Positions 42,018 to 50,575 of a stretch of DNA of 64,000 nucleotides are shown here, one piece after another. The first letter of the stretch is position 1. Every line of letters starts with the position of its first letter. Both the position numbers and the translations under genes were made by a program. The stretch comes from Streptomyces sp. NRRL F-5135 (GTDB taxonomy: Bacteria; Actinomycetota; Actinomycetes; Streptomycetales; Streptomycetaceae), in the NCBI RefSeq assembly GCF_000719775.1, contig NZ_JOHR01000001.1:124001-188000 (forward strand), written 5' to 3'. The notes under the pieces are model-generated. The model searched no databases. It worked only from the letters and a program-made list of their open reading frames with translations, and was not told the DNA's origin.

Positions 42018-43697
42018 ATGGCGGTGGACGCCGCGGGCGGCGGGAGGACCACGCTTCGGCGCGGTTCCGCCGAGCGAGCCGGGCTGATCCGGCGTCAGCT
42101 GGACCGGCTGGTCGACGACGCCACCGCCTTCCTCGGCCCCTCCCCCACCCGTCCGTGGTACGCGGGCGCCGTCCTGCTCGCGGGGCGGGGCGGGACGGTG
42201 GCCCTGCACCGCCCGATCGGCATGGCCGTGCGCTACGCCGCGTACGACGAGAAGACCGACACGGCGGTGGAGCTGCCACCCGAGCGGCGCGTCCCGATGA
42301 CCGAGGACACGGTGTTCGACCTGGCGTCGGTCTCCAAGCTGTTCACGTCCGTCCTCACCGTCCAGGCGGTCGAGCGCGGCGCGCTGGAGCTGGAGGGGAA
42401 GGCCGCCACGTACCTTCCCGAGTTCGGCGCGGCGGGCAAACAGGACATCACCGTACGGCAGCTGCTGACCCACACGTCCGGACTGCGCGCCTGGCTCCCG
42501 CTGTACGCGGAGCCGACCCACGAGGGGCGGCTGCGGCTGCTGTGGAACGAGGCTCCCGCGAGCCCGCCCGGGACGGCCTACCTCTACTCGGACCTCAATC
42601 TGATCGCCCTCCAGCTGGTTCTGGAGCACGTCACCGGCCGGAGACTCGACAGGCTGCTCCACGACGAGATCACCGGGCCGCTCGGGATGCGCCGTACGCG
42701 CTACGATCCGCCCGCCTCCTGGCGGCCGGGAATCGCCGCCACCGAGGACGCCCGGCCGCCGTGGTCCGGGCTCGACCGGGGCATGGTGCACGGCGAGGTG
42801 CACGACGAGAACGCGTACGCCCTCGGCGGGGTCGCGGGGCACGCGGGTGTCTTCAGCCGCGCCTGGGACCTGGCGGTGCTCGCCCGTACGCTGCTCAACG
42901 GCGGCGCGTACGGAAGGGCGCGGATCCTCGGCGAAGAGGCGGTGGAGCTGATGTTCACCGACTTCAACGCCGGTTTCCCCGGACACGCGCACGGCCTGGG
43001 CTTCGAGCTCCACCAGCACTGGTACATGGGCGCGATGGCCACGCCGCGCACGGCGGGCCACACGGGGTTCACCGGCACCAGCCTGGTCCTCGATCCGACG
43101 ACCGACTCGTTCCTCGTCGTCCTGGGCAACTCCGTCCACCCGGTGCGCACCTGGCGCTCCGGCAGCGCGCCGCGCGTGGCGACGGCGGACCGGCTGGCCC
43201 GCGCCGTGCCGGTCCGCCCGGTGCCGGGGCGGGCCGCCTGGTTCTCCGGCATGGCCAACGGCACGACCGCGACCCTGACCCTGCCACCGGTTCGGACCCG
43301 GTCCGCGCACGGGGGGCTGAGCTGCTCGCTGTGGTGGGACACCGAACCGGACGCCGACACGCTGTTCCTGGAGGCGTCGGCGGACGGCGGGCGGAACTGG
43401 CGGCCGCTGCCCTTCACGACGGTGCGGCCGGGGCAGGAGCCGCGGACGCACCCGACGGGCTCGGTGACGGGGTGGTCGGGCCGGCGCACCCACCGGCTCA
43501 GTGCCTCGCTCGCCGGCCTGCGCGGCGAGGAGACGCGGCTGCGCTGGCGGTACGTCACGGACCGGCTCTACGTCGGGCGCGGGGCGTACGTGACGGGGCT
43601 GCGCGTTCAGGACGGCGGCCGGACCGTCTTCGACGAGGACCGGCCCGGGGACGCGGCACGGATCGAGGCGGTGGGGTGGGCGCTGTCCGCCGACTGA
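42018..43697 (+). CDS. Serine hydrolase (beta-lactamase/esterase family)
   Basis: This encodes 559 residues. The class C beta-lactamase-like domain (about 20-400) carries SVSK in LASVSKLFTSVL (nucleophile Ser and Lys), the Tyr motif YSDLN, and HTGFTG near the third motif. The C-terminal 150 residues form a beta-sandwich, probably a carbohydrate-binding or structural domain (LWWDTEPDADTLFLEASADGG). No signal peptide is visible from the ATG at 42018 (GGGGAGG 6 bases upstream), so it may be cytosolic or exported unconventionally. Relatives include esterases and D-aminopeptidases; the substrate is unknown. Confidence 0.85.
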   Translation: MAVDAAGGGRTTLRRGSAERAGLIRRQLDRLVDDATAFLGPSPTRPWYAGAVLLAGRGGTVALHRPIGMAVRYAAYDEKTDTAVELPPERRVPMTEDTVFDLASVSKLFTSVLTVQAVERGALELEGKAATYLPEFGAAGKQDITVRQLLTHTSGLRAWLPLYAEPTHEGRLRLLWNEAPASPPGTAYLYSDLNLIALQLVLEHVTGRRLDRLLHDEITGPLGMRRTRYDPPASWRPGIAATEDARPPWSGLDRGMVHGEVHDENAYALGGVAGHAGVFSRAWDLAVLARTLLNGGAYGRARILGEEAVELMFTDFNAGFPGHAHGLGFELHQHWYMGAMATPRTAGHTGFTGTSLVLDPTTDSFLVVLGNSVHPVRTWRSGSAPRVATADRLARAVPVRPVPGRAAWFSGMANGTTATLTLPPVRTRSAHGGLSCSLWWDTEPDADTLFLEASADGGRNWRPLPFTTVRPGQEPRTHPTGSVTGWSGRRTHRLSASLAGLRGEETRLRWRYVTDRLYVGRGAYVTGLRVQDGGRTVFDEDRPGDAARIEAVGWALSAD

Positions 43698-43724
43698 CCC
43701 GTTCGGGTGAGCACCGCCGGCCGC

Positions 43725-45275
43725 TCATCGGCCCAGGACCGCCATCGCCGCGTTGTGGCCCGGCACCCCACTGACCCCGCCGCCCCGCACGGCGCCCGCG
43801 CCGCACAGCAGCACGTTGGCGTGCGCCGTCTCCACGCCCCAGCGCCCCGTCTCCTCCGTGGCGTAGGGGAAGGCCAGGTCGCGGTGGAAGATGTGGCCGC
43901 CGGGCAGCCGCAGGTCGCGTTCGAGGTCGAGCGGTGTCCTGGCCTCGACGCAGGGCCGTCCGTGCGCGTCCAGGGCGAGGCAGTCGGCGATCGGTTCCGC
44001 GAGCCGCTGGTCCAGCTGGTCCAGGGTGGCGGCGAGCAGCCGGGCGCGTACGGCGTCGTTGTCCTCGGCGAACAGCCGGGCCGGGGTGTGCAGTCCGAAC
44101 AGCGTGAGGGTGTGGTGGCCGCTGCCCGCGAGGTCGGGCCCGAGGATCGACGGGTCGGTCAGGGAGTGGCAGTAGATCTCCGACGGCGGGGCGGTGGGCA
44201 GCCGCCCCGCGGCGGCCTCCTGATAGGCGGTGGCCAACTGTTCGTACCCCTCCGCGACATGGAAGGTGCCCGCGAAGGCCTCCCGCGAGTCCACGGAGGC
44301 GTCGCGCAGCCGGGGCAGCCTGCGGAGCAACATGTTGACCTTGAGCTGGGCCCCCTCCGCGGCGGGGGGCCGTTCCTCGCCGAGGAGGTCGGCGAGCGCC
44401 TGGGGCGAAGCGTTCACCAGGACATGACGTGCGGTGACCGTACCGTCCGTCGGGTCGGCCGCGGGTCCACCGGGGGTACGGAAGGCGACCTCCGCGGTGG
44501 CCCCGTCCGTGTCGACACGGGTCGCCTCGTGGCCGGTGACGATCTCCGCGCCGGCCGAACGCGCGGTGTCCGCCAGGGCGTCGGTGAGCGCGCCCATCCC
44601 GCCGACAGGTACGTCCCAGTCGCCGGTGCCGCCGCCGATGACGTGGTAGATGAAGCACCGGTTCTGTACGAGCGAGGGGTCGTGGGCGTCGGCGAAGGTG
44701 CCGATCAGCGCGTCGGTCAGCACGACGCCCCGCACGAGGTCATGGCGGAAGCGCTCCTCGACCGCGACGCCGATGGGCTCCTCGAAGAGCGTCCGCCAGG
44801 CCGTCGCGTCGTCCAGGTGGGCGCGGAGTTCGTCCCGGGTGAGCAGCGGCTCGGTGAGGATGGGGAAGATCCGCTCGGCCGCCCGCCGCGTCATGCCGTA
44901 GAAGTCCCGCCAGGCCGCGTACTCCCGCTCCCCGCCGGTCAGCACGGCGAGCGACGCGCGCGTACGGCCCTCACCCACCAGCAGGCCGCCGTCGCCCAGC
45001 GGTGTGTACGAGGACACGGTCCGCTTGCGGACGGCGAAGCGCAGCCCGAGCTCCCGCACGATCTTCCGGGGCAGCAGGGAGACGAGGTAGGAGTAGCGGG
45101 AGAGCCGCGCGTCGACCCCCTCGAACGGCCGGGCGGAGACGGCCGCCCCACCGGTGTTCCCGAGCCGTTCCAGCACGAGTACCGAGCGCCCGGCGCGGGC
45201 GAGATAGGCGGCGGCGACCAGACCGTTGTGGCCGCCGCCCACGATGACGACGTCGTACGAGAGATGTGCGGGCAT
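43725..45275 (-). CDS. Phytoene-desaturase-like FAD oxidoreductase
   Basis: This encodes 516 residues. The N-terminal Rossmann motif is YDVVIVGGGHNGLVAAAYLARAG followed by VLVLERLGNTGGAA, a bilobal FAD-binding amine-oxidase/desaturase fold. The C-terminal FAD contact reads LLCGAGAVRGGGVSGVPGHNAA. It groups with PYROXD2-like and crtI-like enzymes; carotenoid genes are not adjacent, so a carotenoid role is not supported. The ATG at 45275 is chosen; the longer frame adds 37 low-complexity residues. Confidence 0.85.
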   Translation of the reverse strand: MPAHLSYDVVIVGGGHNGLVAAAYLARAGRSVLVLERLGNTGGAAVSARPFEGVDARLSRYSYLVSLLPRKIVRELGLRFAVRKRTVSSYTPLGDGGLLVGEGRTRASLAVLTGGEREYAAWRDFYGMTRRAAERIFPILTEPLLTRDELRAHLDDATAWRTLFEEPIGVAVEERFRHDLVRGVVLTDALIGTFADAHDPSLVQNRCFIYHVIGGGTGDWDVPVGGMGALTDALADTARSAGAEIVTGHEATRVDTDGATAEVAFRTPGGPAADPTDGTVTARHVLVNASPQALADLLGEERPPAAEGAQLKVNMLLRRLPRLRDASVDSREAFAGTFHVAEGYEQLATAYQEAAAGRLPTAPPSEIYCHSLTDPSILGPDLAGSGHHTLTLFGLHTPARLFAEDNDAVRARLLAATLDQLDQRLAEPIADCLALDAHGRPCVEARTPLDLERDLRLPGGHIFHRDLAFPYATEETGRWGVETAHANVLLCGAGAVRGGGVSGVPGHNAAMAVLGR

Positions 45276-45385
45276 GGCTCTTGGTAACACGCGGATGATC
45301 GCGGAGCCAGGGCGCGACGGGGGACGCCGCGCCCCCGCGTGCCACCGGGCGCGGGCCGGTAGTGGACGTGCCCGGCAGGCCGGCA

Positions 45386-45441
45386 TCAGGGGAGCGGTGT
45401 CAGGCGGGCGGCGTCAGGGGAGCGGTGTCAGGCGGGCGGCG
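45386..45441. repeat. 28 bp tandem duplication at the 3' end of the kinase gene
   Basis: The 28 bp unit starting TCAGGGGAGCGGTGTCAGGC occurs at 45386 and 45414 with no mismatch. The second copy includes the kinase stop codon (45428-45430); the first lies downstream. Confidence 0.9.
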
Positions 45442-47767
45442 GCACGGGCCGCCCGCTCAGGGCCGCCGCCCTGCGGTACAGCTCCGCCGCCTCCGCCCGT
45501 CTGCCCAGCCGTTCCAGGCAGTGCGCCTCGTCGTTGCGGCCCGCCAGGGTGTCCGGGTGGGCGGGGCCCAGGACACGCTCCCTGTCCTCGGCGACCCGCC
45601 GGTACACGGGCAGGGCGTCGGACCAGCGCCCGAGCCAGCCGAGACCGACGGCGATCTCACGGCGGCTGACGATCGTGTCGGGATGGTCGGGGCCGAGGAC
45701 GCCCTCCCGGGCCGCGCACACCTCGCGCGCCTCGGCCACCGCCTCCTCCCAGCGCATCAGCCGGCCGAGGCTGACCCCGAGGCCGTGGCGGGCCCGCAGG
45801 GTCTCCGGGTGCAGCGCTCCCTGCGCGCGGGTGCGGTCGTCGACGAGGACGCGGTACAGCTCCAGCGCCTCCGCGCCCCGGCCCAGCCGGCCCAGGCAGA
45901 TGCCGGCCTCGTAGCGGGCGGCGAGGGTGTCCGGGTGGTGCGGGCCCAGTACCCGGGCGCGGGCCTCGGCGACGTCGCGGTAGCCGCCGAGCGCCTCGGC
46001 CCAGCGGCCCAGCCGCCCCAGCGCGTGCGCCACCTCGTACCGGGTGGCGAGCGTGTCCGGGTGCGCTTCGCCGAGCACCCGGGCGCGGCCTTCGGCGACC
46101 TGCCGCGCCGTGGCGTACGCCTCCTCCGGGCGACCCAGCAGGCCCAGGTTGTAGGCCAGGTTGTGGCGGCAGCGCAGGGTGTCGGGATGGTCCGGGCCCG
46201 TCGTGCGCTCGCGCGCGGCCAGGACCGCGGCGAAGATCTGGTGGGCCTCGAAGTGCCGGCCGAGTTCCCCGAGGACGTAACCCAGCTCCTGACGGGCGGC
46301 GAGCGTGTCGGGGTGATCGGGGCCGAGAACGCGTTCCCGGCCCTGGGCGACCTGGGTGAACTCGCGCAGTGCCCGCGCGGTCCGGCCGGTCCTCGCGAGG
46401 CTGATGCCGACCTCGTACCGGCTGCCGAGCGTGTCGGGATGGTCGGGCCCGAGGGCGTGCGCGCGTTCGGCGGCGACCGCCCGGTGCACCTCGCCGGCCT
46501 CCTCCCAGCGGCCCAGCCGGCCCAGGCTCAGCCCCGCGTTGTGCCGGCCGGCGAGCACGGCGAGCAGATCGGGCGACGGCGCGGCCGGTGCCGGCGGGAA
46601 GGCGGCGGTCGACACCGGAGCGTGCGAGGCCGCGGATCCGGACGGACGGGTCCACGCCCGCGTCAGACCGGCGCCGCCGTCCGGCGGGGCGGGCCACGGC
46701 CCCGGGGGGCCCACCGCCTTGTGCCCCGTCGTCATCCCGCGCGTCCAGGCCGGCAGCGGCGCCTCGGCGGCACCCCCCGAGGACGCGGGCGGGGACGAGG
46801 GCGGAGGCAAGGACGAGGACGCGGGCGGCGGAAACGCGGCGGGCCGCGCGTGGGGAGGGCCCGGCGGGGGCAGCGGCTCCGCTCCCGACTCCGCGGAGTG
46901 GCCGCGCGCCGCCGTACCCGCGCGCGCCGCGCCGATCCGGCGCCGGAGGTCACCCGCGTCCACGGGCCGTTCGTCGGGCGTCTTGGCCAGCAGACCGAGG
47001 ATCAGCGGGTCGAAGAAGCCGGGGAGTTCGGGGCGGCGCCGGCTCGGCGGCTCGGGGATCGTGTCACGGTGGCCGACGAGGACGGACCAGGCGTCCTCCA
47101 GGTCGAACGGCGGGGCGCCGGTGGCGATCTCGTAGAGCACGCACCCCAGCGAGTACAGATCGCTGCGGTGGTCGACCTGGCCGCCGCCGATCTGTTCGGG
47201 CGACATGTAGTGCGGGGTCCCCATGGCGACGCCCGTACCGGTGAGCCGCGAGGTGAAACCGATGTCATGGCCGAGGCGGGCGATGCCGAAATCGCAGATC
47301 TTCACCGTGCCGTCGGTGAGCCGCATGATGTTGGCGGGCTTGAGGTCCCGGTGGACGATGCCCTGTTCGTGCGTGTACGCGAGGGCGTCCGTGATCTGTT
47401 CCGCGATGTCGACCACGTCGCGCACCGGGAGCGGCCGCCGCCCGTTGTCCTCCAGGAGCTGGCTGAGGTTGCGGCCCTCGAGCAGCTCCATGACGAGGTA
47501 CAGGACGCCGTCGTCCTCGCCGAAGTCGTGGACGACCGTGACGCCCCGGTGCTGGAGGGCCGCCGCGACCCGCCCCTCGCGCCGGAAGCGCTCGCGCATG
47601 ATCCGGGTGAACGAATGGTCCTGGCGGGGCGCCAGGGGCTTGAGGCACTTGACGGCGACCTGCCGGCCGAGCGACTCGTCACGCGCGCGCCAGACCTCCC
47701 CCATGCCGCCGCGCCCGATCAGGTCCAGCAGCTGGTAGCGGCCCTGGATCAGCCTGGTGTCCGCCAT
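45428..47767 (-). CDS. Soluble Ser/Thr kinase with C-terminal TPR array
   Basis: This encodes 779 residues with no transmembrane segment. The kinase domain (about 8-265) is intact: GRGGMGEVW loop at 18-26, Lys40 in VAVKCLK, H139RDLKPAN, D159FG, and TPHYMSPEQIGGG. A Pro/Ser-rich linker (about 280-410) leads to eight or nine TPRs of the kinesin-light-chain type (LGPDHPDTLAARYELG) to the end. The TPRs probably present substrates or partners to the kinase. The ATG at 47767 (MADTRLIQGRY) is good. A Pro-rich linker plus KLC-type TPRs is a known but poorly studied Streptomyces architecture. Confidence 0.9.
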   Translation of the reverse strand: MADTRLIQGRYQLLDLIGRGGMGEVWRARDESLGRQVAVKCLKPLAPRQDHSFTRIMRERFRREGRVAAALQHRGVTVVHDFGEDDGVLYLVMELLEGRNLSQLLEDNGRRPLPVRDVVDIAEQITDALAYTHEQGIVHRDLKPANIMRLTDGTVKICDFGIARLGHDIGFTSRLTGTGVAMGTPHYMSPEQIGGGQVDHRSDLYSLGCVLYEIATGAPPFDLEDAWSVLVGHRDTIPEPPSRRRPELPGFFDPLILGLLAKTPDERPVDAGDLRRRIGAARAGTAARGHSAESGAEPLPPPGPPHARPAAFPPPASSSLPPPSSPPASSGGAAEAPLPAWTRGMTTGHKAVGPPGPWPAPPDGGAGLTRAWTRPSGSAASHAPVSTAAFPPAPAAPSPDLLAVLAGRHNAGLSLGRLGRWEEAGEVHRAVAAERAHALGPDHPDTLGSRYEVGISLARTGRTARALREFTQVAQGRERVLGPDHPDTLAARQELGYVLGELGRHFEAHQIFAAVLAARERTTGPDHPDTLRCRHNLAYNLGLLGRPEEAYATARQVAEGRARVLGEAHPDTLATRYEVAHALGRLGRWAEALGGYRDVAEARARVLGPHHPDTLAARYEAGICLGRLGRGAEALELYRVLVDDRTRAQGALHPETLRARHGLGVSLGRLMRWEEAVAEAREVCAAREGVLGPDHPDTIVSRREIAVGLGWLGRWSDALPVYRRVAEDRERVLGPAHPDTLAGRNDEAHCLERLGRRAEAAELYRRAAALSGRPVPPPA

Positions 47768-47785
47768 CGCGCGCCGTCGCCCCCG

Positions 47786-48772
47786 TCATCTCGCCGCCCT
47801 CCCCGGACCGTCCAGTATGGCCGCCGTGCGGTGGAGTGTGTACGGGTCCGGCCGCGTGCCGGGGCCGAGTCTGGCCGTCGCCCGCAGGATGTGCTTGGGC
47901 GGCAGCTGCCAGCGCACCCGGTCCGGGACGCAGCGCAGCAGGTTCCCGGCGGTCAGCAGCCGTCGGGTGACGGTCTCCGGTCCGGGCGCGGGCCTGCCGT
48001 ACAGCTCGTGGGCGAAGGGCGGCAGCGCCTGGTACGCGAGCGACGCCACCCGCCGCCAGAGCGCCTCCCGCGCCGGGACGAGCGCGCGATGGACCGGCGG
48101 CCGGCTCAGGAAGGCGTCGATGTCGCGTGCCTCCGGGCCGCAGGCGAGCTCGGGACGGACCCGTTCGAAGTAGGCGGCGAGTTCCTCGGCGGAGGCGGGG
48201 GCCGCCGCCGGGTCGAGGCCGACCAGGCGGGCGGACTCGCGGTGTTCGGCGACGTAGGCGTCGGCCTGCGCGTCGGTGAGGGGTACGCCGGAGCGGCGTA
48301 CGACGTGCAGGTAGGAGTCGATCTCGGCGCAGTGCACCCACAGCAGCAGCGCGGGTTCGTCGACGCCGTAGCGCTCGCCGGTGGCGGGGTCGGTCGCGGT
48401 GAGACGGCGGTGGATGCGGCGCACGCGCGCGCCGGCCCGCTCGGCGGCCTCGGTCGTGCCGTAGCTGGTGGTGCCCACGAATCCGGCGGTCCGGCGCAGC
48501 CGGCCCCAGGTGTCCTGCCGGACGTCGCTGTTCTGGAGGACGCCCCGGACGGCGCGGGGGTGCAGCGCCTGGAGGTAGAGGGCGCGGATCCCCGCGATCC
48601 ACATCATCGGATCGCTGTGCAGCTGCCAGGTGACGGAGTCCGGCCCGAAGAGCCCCGGATCGGGCCGGGGGCGCACCGCGCCCCCGGCCGCCGTGCCCAT
48701 GCCGTGCACGCCTGACGCGCTCGTACCGTCCGTCTCCGCCGTGCCCATGCCGTCCACGCCCCCGGCGCTCAT
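47786..48772 (-). CDS. MpaB-family oxygenase (DUF2236)
   Basis: This encodes about 328 residues of the oxygenase-MpaB/latex-clearing-protein family, which binds b-type haem. Recognisable parts are LFGPDSVTWQLHSDPMMWIAGIRALYLQALHP with the conserved His, then TTSYGTTEAAERAG, LLWVHCAEIDSYL and VPLTDAQADAYVAEH. Members cleave or hydroxylate hydrophobic molecules such as rubber or mycophenolate intermediates; the substrate is unknown. The N-terminal 30 residues are Gly/Thr/Asp-rich and arise from a 48 bp in-frame tandem duplication, so the exact start (ATG 48772 chosen) is uncertain. Confidence 0.8.
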   Translation of the reverse strand: MSAGGVDGMGTAETDGTSASGVHGMGTAAGGAVRPRPDPGLFGPDSVTWQLHSDPMMWIAGIRALYLQALHPRAVRGVLQNSDVRQDTWGRLRRTAGFVGTTSYGTTEAAERAGARVRRIHRRLTATDPATGERYGVDEPALLLWVHCAEIDSYLHVVRRSGVPLTDAQADAYVAEHRESARLVGLDPAAAPASAEELAAYFERVRPELACGPEARDIDAFLSRPPVHRALVPAREALWRRVASLAYQALPPFAHELYGRPAPGPETVTRRLLTAGNLLRCVPDRVRWQLPPKHILRATARLGPGTRPDPYTLHRTAAILDGPGRAAR

Positions 48773-48785
48773 ACCGTCCGTGCCT
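48690..48785. repeat. 48 bp imperfect tandem duplication spanning the MpaB gene start
   Basis: Copies at 48690-48737 and 48738-48785 are about 80 percent identical and in frame (16 codons). They give the protein repeats of the form TDG-SA-GV-GMGTA. Confidence 0.75.
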
Positions 48786-48943
48786 CCCGCTCCGGCGCCT
48801 GCCGGACTCGTGCGGTCGTGCCGCCAGGGTAAGCCCGTCCGCGACACCCGTGTCCGGCCGTACCGCGGCGTGCCTCGGCCCACGAGCCCCGGGTCCCGGC
48901 GGCCGGACGGGCACGGCCGCGTCGTCCGGTGCACCATGGCCGC

Positions 48944-50527
48944 ATGCTGTTGGCCCCGCTCGCCCGTGTCTCCCGGGAGGTCGCCGAGACGTCGGCACGG
49001 TCCCGGAAGATCTCGCTGCTGGCCGAGTTGTTCCGCACGGCCGGCCCCGAGGACGTGCCCGTCGTCATCCCGTACCTGGCGGGCCGGCTTCCCCAGGGCC
49101 GGATCGGGGTGGGCTGGAGTTCGCTGAAGGACCCGCCCGCGCCGGCGGACAGCGCCACCCTGACCGTGGGCGGGGTGGACCGCGCGTTCAGCGCGCTCGC
49201 GGCCGTCGCGGGCGCCGGGGCGCAGGCCGAGCGGCGGCGGCTGGTGCGGGAGTTGCTGGCGGCGGCGACCGGGGAGGAACAGCGTTTCCTGGTGGGACTG
49301 CTGACGGGAGAGGTGCGCCAGGGGGCACTGGACGCGATCGCCGTGGAGGCGCTCGCCCGGACATCGGGTGCCGGGGCGGCCCGGGTGAGGCGGGCCGTGA
49401 TGCTGGCGGGCTCGCTGCAGCGGGTGGCGCGGCGGCTGCTGGCCGACGGGCCGGAGGCGCTGGAGGAGTTCCGGCTGACGGTGGGAAGCCCCGTCCTGCC
49501 GATGCTCGCGCAGAGCGCGGGGAGCGTCGAGGAGGCGGTCGAGCGGCTCGGCGACTGTGCCGTGGAGGAGAAGCTGGACGGCATCCGGGTGCAGGTGCAC
49601 CGTTCCGGTACGACGGTACGCGTCTTCACCCGCGCCCTGGACGACATCACGGACCGGCTGCCCGAGGTGACGGCGCTCGCCCGGCGGCTCGACGGTGACG
49701 GGTTCGTGCTGGACGGCGAGGTCATCGCGCTGGACGAGGAGGGCAGGCCACGGCCGTTCCAGGAGGTCGCGGGGCGGGTCGGGTCCCGTACGGATGTGAC
49801 GTCCGCCGCGGCGGCGGTGCCGGTGTCCCCGGTCTTCTTCGACGTCCTCGCGCTGGACGGCCGGGACCTGCTCGATCTGCCCTTCGCTCGGCGGCACGAG
49901 GCGCTGGCGCGGCTGGTGCCGGAGCCGGTGCGGGTACGGCGGGTGGAGGTCCGCGGCCCGGCGGGACCGAGTGGGCCGGGCGGTCCACCTGGTTCCCCGG
50001 GCGGGGCCGAGGCCGCGGAGTTCCTGCGCGGGACACTGGAGCGGGGGCACGAGGGCGTGGTGGTCAAGGCACTCGACGCCCCGTACAGCGCGGGCCGACG
50101 GGGAGCCGGCTGGCTGAAGGTGAAACCGGTGCACACACTGGACCTGGTGGTGCTCGCCGCCGAACGGGGCCACGGCAGGCGCACCGGCACGCTGTCCAAT
50201 CTGCACCTGGGCGCCCGGCGGGCGGACGGTTCGTTCGCGATGCTGGGCAAGACGTTCAAGGGTCTGACGGACGCGATGCTCCAGTGGCAGACGGAGCGGC
50301 TGCGCGAACTGGCGGTGGGGGACGACGGTTTCACCGTGACCGTCCGGCCCGAGCTGGTGGTCGAGATCGCGTACGACGGCCTGCAGACCTCCTCCCGCTA
50401 TCCGGCGGGCGTGACGCTGCGCTTCGCACGAGTGGTCCGCTACCGGGAGGACAAACGGGCGGAGGACGCGGACACGGTGGACACGGTTCTCGCCGCGCAC
50501 GGCCGGCCGCCGGGCGGCCGCACCTGA
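48944..50527 (+). CDS. ligB: ATP-dependent DNA ligase (LigB type)
   Basis: This encodes 527 residues. The N-terminal DNA-binding domain (about 1-185: LLAPLARVSREVAETSARSR, RQGALDAIAVEAL) precedes the adenylation domain. The active-site Lys is in VEEKLDGIRVQVH (motif I), with FVLDGEVIAL (motif III), FFDVLALDG, GHEGVVVKALD (motif IV) and WLKVKPVHTLDLVVL (motif V). The OB domain ends at about 515. It seals nicks with ATP, in addition to the essential NAD-dependent LigA. ATG 48944 is chosen over GTG 48929 because family members start MLLARLA. A Gly/Pro insert at about 340-360 is unusual. Confidence 0.93.
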   Translation: MLLAPLARVSREVAETSARSRKISLLAELFRTAGPEDVPVVIPYLAGRLPQGRIGVGWSSLKDPPAPADSATLTVGGVDRAFSALAAVAGAGAQAERRRLVRELLAAATGEEQRFLVGLLTGEVRQGALDAIAVEALARTSGAGAARVRRAVMLAGSLQRVARRLLADGPEALEEFRLTVGSPVLPMLAQSAGSVEEAVERLGDCAVEEKLDGIRVQVHRSGTTVRVFTRALDDITDRLPEVTALARRLDGDGFVLDGEVIALDEEGRPRPFQEVAGRVGSRTDVTSAAAAVPVSPVFFDVLALDGRDLLDLPFARRHEALARLVPEPVRVRRVEVRGPAGPSGPGGPPGSPGGAEAAEFLRGTLERGHEGVVVKALDAPYSAGRRGAGWLKVKPVHTLDLVVLAAERGHGRRTGTLSNLHLGARRADGSFAMLGKTFKGLTDAMLQWQTERLRELAVGDDGFTVTVRPELVVEIAYDGLQTSSRYPAGVTLRFARVVRYREDKRAEDADTVDTVLAAHGRPPGGRT

Positions 50528-50538
50528 CGCCTCCCGCA

Positions 50539-50564
50539 CCGGGCCCCGTCCATGGGCTGCCCGG
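50539..50564. terminator. Hairpin between ligase and GlxA-type genes
   Basis: CCGGGC (50539-50544) pairs with GCCCGG (50559-50564) around a 14-base loop in a 48 bp convergent spacer. Confidence 0.35.
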
Positions 50565-50575
50565 AACACACGGGC

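Noticed and set aside
43725..45275. A carotenoid biosynthesis cluster suggested by the phytoene-desaturase-like gene
   Set aside because: No crtB, crtE or cyclase gene is present nearby, and the protein is closer to PYROXD2-type enzymes.
45362..48715. An 1117-codon plus-strand frame opposite the kinase and MpaB genes
   Set aside because: It is the complement of the TPR repeats and kinase; its repeated composition follows from the TPR DNA repeats.
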